NCBI GenBank assembly: GCA_003154255.1
Contig: PMCY01000287.1
Span: 3,560 to 12,006, forward strand
Reading direction: 5' to 3'
From: Candidatus Aminicenantota bacterium
GTDB lineage: Bacteria; Acidobacteriota; Aminicenantia; Aminicenantales; UBA4085
DNA length: 8,447 nucleotides
Shown piece after piece: positions 5,898 through 8,447 of the stretch (position 1 is the first letter of the stretch; each line of letters starts with the position of its first letter). Made by a program: the position numbers and the translations under genes. The notes beneath the pieces were generated by a model. The model was not told the origin of the DNA. It did no database searches and saw nothing but the letters and a program-made list of their open reading frames with translations.

Positions 5898-7318
5898 TCC
5901 GTCGTCTCCTCGTCGGCGGAGTCGGAAGGACTCGCTTCGCCGACACCTGTCGTTATTTTGATGTCGTACTGCTCCAGCTTTTTATAGAGATTGGAGCGCG
6001 GCGTGTCGATATCGCGGGCCGTCTGGGAGATGTTCCAGTCGTTGGATTCGAGCTTGGCCAGGATGAACTCTTTCTCGGCCAGGTCACGGAAATCCTTGAG
6101 CGTCTTGACCTTCGAGGCGTCCGGTATGAATAAGGCCCGTTCGCCCCTCATGTTTTCGGGCAGGTCGCGCTTCTCGATCGAATCCCGATCGGTCATGATC
6201 AGAAGCCGCTCGACGACGTTGCGCAGCTCGCGGACGTTGCCCTTCCAGGAATACTTGACCATAGCCTCGAGGGCCTCGGGGCTGAAGGCCTTGACCTTGA
6301 AGTTGTTCTCCTCGGCGAAGAGCCGGCTGAAATAATCGATCAGGAGAGGAATGTCGTCCTTCTTTTCCCGCAAGGCGGGCGAATAGAGAGGGACGACGTT
6401 GAGACGAAAATAAAGGTCGTCGCGGAAATTCCTGGCCTCGATCTCCTTTTTGAGGTCCTTGTTGGTGGCGGCGATGACCCGGACGTCGACCTTGCTGATG
6501 CGGTTCGAACCGACCTTCTGGACCTCACCCTCCTCCAGCACCCGCAGGACCTTGGATTGCGTCTTCAGGCTCATGTCGCCGATCTCGTCAAGGAAGATCG
6601 TTCCCCCATCGGCCTGTTCGAACTTGCCCGTCTTGCGCTCGGTGGCCCCGGTGAACGAGCCTTTTTCATGGCCGAACAGCTCGCTCTCGATGAGCTCCTC
6701 GGGAATGGCCGCGCAGTTGACCTGGACGAAGGGCTCCTTGACCCGCAGGCTCAGGGCGTGAATGGCCCGGGCGACCAACTCCTTGCCCGTGCCGCTTTCG
6801 CCGAAGATCAGAACCGTGGCGTTGGTCGGGGCGGCGGTTTGAATGTCCTTCCAGAGCTTCTTGACCAGGGGGTGATTGCCGATGATCTCATAGCGCTTCT
6901 CGGCCTTGCGGCGCAGGTCGACGTTCTCCCGGACCAGCTTGTTCTGGTTCAAGGCGTTGCGGATGCTGAGCAGGACCCGATCGCGATGAAGCGGCTTTTC
7001 CAGGAACTCGAAGGCGCCCAGCTTGGTGGCCTCGACGGCCGTGTGGATCGTCCCCTGCCCGGAAATCATGATGACCTCGGGTGAGTAGGGCTTGGCTTTG
7101 ATCTCCTTGAGAATGTCCAGTCCGTCCCGCCCCGGCATCTTGATGTCCAGCAGGACGATATCGAGGCCCGGATTTTCATCGAGCTTCAGCAGGCCGGATT
7201 CCCCGTCTCCGGCTTCCAAAAATACGAAACCCTCGTATTCGAGGATCATCTTGAGCGATTTGCGGATATTCTCCTCGTCATCGATGACGAGGACGCGGGC
7301 CTTGCGTTCGGGTTTCAT
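5894..7318 (-). CDS. Sigma-54-dependent response regulator, NtrX/NtrC family
   Basis: A phospho-activated transcription factor that remodels sigma-54 RNA polymerase. Domains in order: receiver 7-120 with acidic pocket D13-D14, phospho-acceptor D58 in LLDIKMPG, S86 and K108 of the switch; AAA+ domain about 145-385 with Walker A GESGTGKE 173-180, sigma-54 contact loop GSFTGA 220-225 (Ser for the usual Ala, a known natural variant), Walker B IFLDE ending D244-E245, ATN sensor 284-286, probable arginine fingers R299 and R305, and sensor II in GNVREL 360-365; then a Fis-type helix-turn-helix about 415-452 and an acidic 20-residue tail. All catalytic residues are present. It overlaps topoisomerase IB by 4 bp downstream and is divergent from an M16 peptidase whose promoter is sigma-54-type. 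No sensor kinase gene lies in the window, so its partner is unknown. AAGGAAGG (7323-7330) is the likely ribosome binding site. Assignment to NtrX specifically is by overall resemblance. Confidence 0.93.
   Translation of the reverse strand: MKPERKARVLVIDDEENIRKSLKMILEYEGFVFLEAGDGESGLLKLDENPGLDIVLLDIKMPGRDGLDILKEIKAKPYSPEVIMISGQGTIHTAVEATKLGAFEFLEKPLHRDRVLLSIRNALNQNKLVRENVDLRRKAEKRYEIIGNHPLVKKLWKDIQTAAPTNATVLIFGESGTGKELVARAIHALSLRVKEPFVQVNCAAIPEELIESELFGHEKGSFTGATERKTGKFEQADGGTIFLDEIGDMSLKTQSKVLRVLEEGEVQKVGSNRISKVDVRVIAATNKDLKKEIEARNFRDDLYFRLNVVPLYSPALREKKDDIPLLIDYFSRLFAEENNFKVKAFSPEALEAMVKYSWKGNVRELRNVVERLLIMTDRDSIEKRDLPENMRGERALFIPDASKVKTLKDFRDLAEKEFILAKLESNDWNISQTARDIDTPRSNLYKKLEQYDIKITTGVGEASPSDSADEETTE
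5905..5910 (-). promoter_or_regulatory. Ribosome binding site of topoisomerase IB inside the response-regulator gene
   Basis: AGGAGA on the minus strand, seven bases before the ATG at 5897, inside the last codons of the response-regulator gene. With the ATGA stop/start overlap (5894-5897) it supports translational coupling and fixes the topoisomerase start. Confidence 0.7.
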
Positions 7319-7338
7319 GGCGCCTTCCTTGCCGGCTT

Positions 7339-7347
7339 ATTTTATCA
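7339..7347 (-). promoter_or_regulatory. Extended -10 promoter element upstream of the response regulator
   Basis: The minus strand reads TGATAAAAT, an extended -10 (TG plus one base, then TAAAAT) ending 20 bases before the ATG. No good -35 lies 16-18 bp upstream, as is common for extended -10 promoters. The expected leader is about 14 bases and carries the AAGGAAGG Shine-Dalgarno. It would drive the regulator-topoisomerase operon. Confidence 0.45.
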
Positions 7348-7407
7348 CAAGTTCGGGGCCGGCCTTTGCCCAGGGCTTCAGAGACGATGTCATGGATGCG
7401 GCCCCTC

Positions 7408-7424
7408 CGTCAAGAAACTTGACG
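7408..7424. promoter_or_regulatory. 17-bp perfect dyad, candidate upstream activating site/operator
   Basis: CGTCAAG (7408-7414) and CTTGACG (7418-7424) are exact reverse complements around AAA. Its centre (7416) is about 76 bp upstream of the predicted sigma-54 start of the M16 gene and about 84 bp upstream of the predicted start of the divergent regulator operon. A symmetric 17-bp site with a 3-bp spacer fits a dimeric Fis-type helix-turn-helix. Binding by the neighbouring regulator is inference. Confidence 0.5.
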
Positions 7425-7465
7425 TTCCGGCCCGGCCTGCCCAACTCCGCCGCCTGCTAGGAGTC

Positions 7466-7481
7466 GGGCACATTTTTTGCT
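7466..7481 (+). promoter_or_regulatory. Sigma-54 (-24/-12) promoter for the M16 peptidase
   Basis: The sequence GGGCACATTTTTTGCT fits TGGCACGNNNNTTGCW at 10 of 12 fixed positions, with the invariant GG (7467-7468) and GC (7479-7480) exactly 10 bases apart. The expected start is near 7492, giving a leader of about 31 bases before ATG 7523. The divergent gene encodes a sigma-54 activator and a dyad lies upstream, so the context supports it. A TACAAT hexamer at 7504-7509 could be a rival -10, but only TTCAAG (3/6) occupies its -35 position. Confidence 0.65.
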
Positions 7482-7522
7482 TCAAGAAATACTGCGGTCG
7501 TTTTACAATAAGAGTCGGGGCC

Positions 7523-8447
7523 ATGACCAAAAAGATTTGTTTGGGGTTTCTCCTCCTGGGGGTCGTATGGGCGGCCGCCTCGGCTTGGGGAGCGCCGGTC
7601 CAGGCCGGCCCCGGATCGCCGGGAGCGGCGATCAAAACCCTGACCCTGGAGAACGGCCTCCGCGTCATGCTGCTCGAACGACACAACCTTCCGCTCATCA
7701 ATATTGTCGCCGCCGTCGACGCCGGGACCAAGAACGAGACGGACGCTTCGAGCGGCATCACCCATATTCTGGAGCACTACGTTCTCTTCCGTGGGACGGA
7801 ACAGCGCAGCGGAAACCAGGTCGCCCGGGAAATTCGCCGCCACGGCGCGTATTTCAACGCCCACACCGGCCAGGACCTGGCCGTCTTCGAAATCAGCCTG
7901 CCGGCCGAGCAGGCCGATTTCGCCCTGGCCAACCAGATGGACATCCTCTTTCATCTCAAGCTGACGCCGGCCGAGCTCGACGCCGAGAAAGAAGTCATTC
8001 TGGAGGAAATACGCCAGATCGAGGACGATCCCTTCCGCTTCGGCACATCCCTCGTCTTCCAGAACCTCTTCCCCGGCCATCCTTATCAGCGGCCGGTCTA
8101 CGGGCGGGCCGATTCCATCAAGGCCCTGACCGTCGACGACGTCGATCGTTTCTACCGGACCCGCTTCGTGCCCATGGCCATGGCCCTGGCCGTGGTCGGG
8201 GATTTCACGATCGCCGACATGGAAGCCAAGATCCGGGCCGTTTTCGGGCCCCTTCCCCGCGTCGAGCCTATCGCCACACCCCTGCCCACGCCGGCGCCGT
8301 TGGCCCAGACGGTCGAGATCGAGCTCGAACGGGACGTCGAGGAGGGGTATCTCATCATCGGGGCCGCCGGCCCCGATTACAACAATCCCGATCAATATGC
8401 CGCCGACGTCCTGACCCAGGCCCTCGGACAGGGCCTCAATCCCATGC
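7523..8447 (+). CDS. Secreted M16 (pitrilysin/insulinase) family zinc peptidase, 3' end outside window
   Basis: N-terminal 308 residues of an M16 metallopeptidase; the frame is open to the right edge. The inverted zinc motif HILEH (81-85) supplies H81 and H85 as ligands with E84 as catalytic base; E162 in VILEEIRQ, after exactly 76 intervening residues, is the third ligand, the spacing of pitrilysin. Other family marks are the TLENGLRVML start of the domain (41-50), FRGTE, YFNAHTGQDL and HPYQRPVYG (186-194). One residue appears inserted after the motif (EHYVLFRGT against the common EHMLFKGT). Residues 1-20 or so form a signal peptide (KK, then a Leu/Val/Trp hydrophobic core, with possible cleavage near ASA or WGA), so it acts in the periplasm or outside. 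The substrate is unknown; M16 enzymes usually degrade short peptides in a closed chamber. No lipobox is visible. Only a weak GGGG-type ribosome site precedes ATG. It lies downstream of a sigma-54 promoter and is divergent from the NtrC-family regulator. Confidence 0.9.
   Translation, partial: MTKKICLGFLLLGVVWAAASAWGAPVQAGPGSPGAAIKTLTLENGLRVMLLERHNLPLINIVAAVDAGTKNETDASSGITHILEHYVLFRGTEQRSGNQVAREIRRHGAYFNAHTGQDLAVFEISLPAEQADFALANQMDILFHLKLTPAELDAEKEVILEEIRQIEDDPFRFGTSLVFQNLFPGHPYQRPVYGRADSIKALTVDDVDRFYRTRFVPMAMALAVVGDFTIADMEAKIRAVFGPLPRVEPIATPLPTPAPLAQTVEIELERDVEEGYLIIGAAGPDYNNPDQYAADVLTQALGQGLNPM

Noticed and set aside
7358..7374. Possible sigma-54 element on the minus strand upstream of the response regulator (GG-N10-GC)
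   Set aside because: Only the GG and GC spacing fits; TGGGCAA and CGGC are far from TGGCAC and TTGC, and such dinucleotide pairs are frequent in GC-rich DNA.
7504..7509. TACAAT as the main -10 for the M16 peptidase
   Set aside because: The partner -35 is poor (TTCAAG, 3 of 6), whereas the sigma-54 element just upstream fits better and suits the gene context; kept only as an alternative.
7457..8395. Long minus-strand frame (312 codons) opposite the M16 peptidase
   Set aside because: It overlaps a clear M16 reading frame with HxxEH and the third ligand at correct spacing; its translation is low-complexity Gly/Asp/Val-rich and unlike a real protein.

Overview
The window comes from a GC-rich bacterial chromosome. 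The gene set is an envelope-oriented carbohydrate esterase, an M16 peptidase, a URO-D-type methyltransferase homologue, an NtrX-like sigma-54 activator and a type IB topoisomerase. This, together with the base composition, fits an uncultured Acidobacteriota or Aminicenantota-like lineage; that is an impression from style and content, not proof. No mobile element, CRISPR array, tRNA or rRNA was seen.

Layout, left to right. A very large multidomain alpha/beta-hydrolase (acetyl-xylan-esterase-like) runs rightward to 3147; its reading frame is open at the left edge, so its true start is probably outside the window. Convergent with it is a short exported protein of unknown family (3172-3426, minus). 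A dyad-rich gap of 285 bp follows. It holds a near-consensus sigma-54 promoter facing the small gene and a strong sigma-70-type promoter facing a URO-D/MtaA-like gene (3712-4842, plus), which appears to be translated from a leaderless transcript. That gene ends tail to tail, with a 10-bp overlap, against a minus-strand two-gene operon: an NtrC-family response regulator (5894-7318) whose stop codon overlaps the start of a DNA topoisomerase IB (4833-5897). A divergent intergenic region (7319-7522) then carries a 17-bp perfect dyad and a second -24/-12 sigma-54 promoter. That promoter drives a secreted M16 zinc peptidase, which is cut by the right edge.

How the parts may work together. The most interesting reading is a local sigma-54 circuit. 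An orphan response regulator carrying a GSFTGA loop is divergent from an exported peptidase with a -24/-12 promoter and a dyad placed like an upstream activating site. A second, even better -24/-12 promoter precedes a small exported protein about 4 kb away. Both promoters and the dyad are visible in the sequence; the claim that this regulator controls either gene is inference. The regulator is also translationally coupled to a topoisomerase IB, which is an unexpected operon partner in the position where a sensor kinase might be expected.
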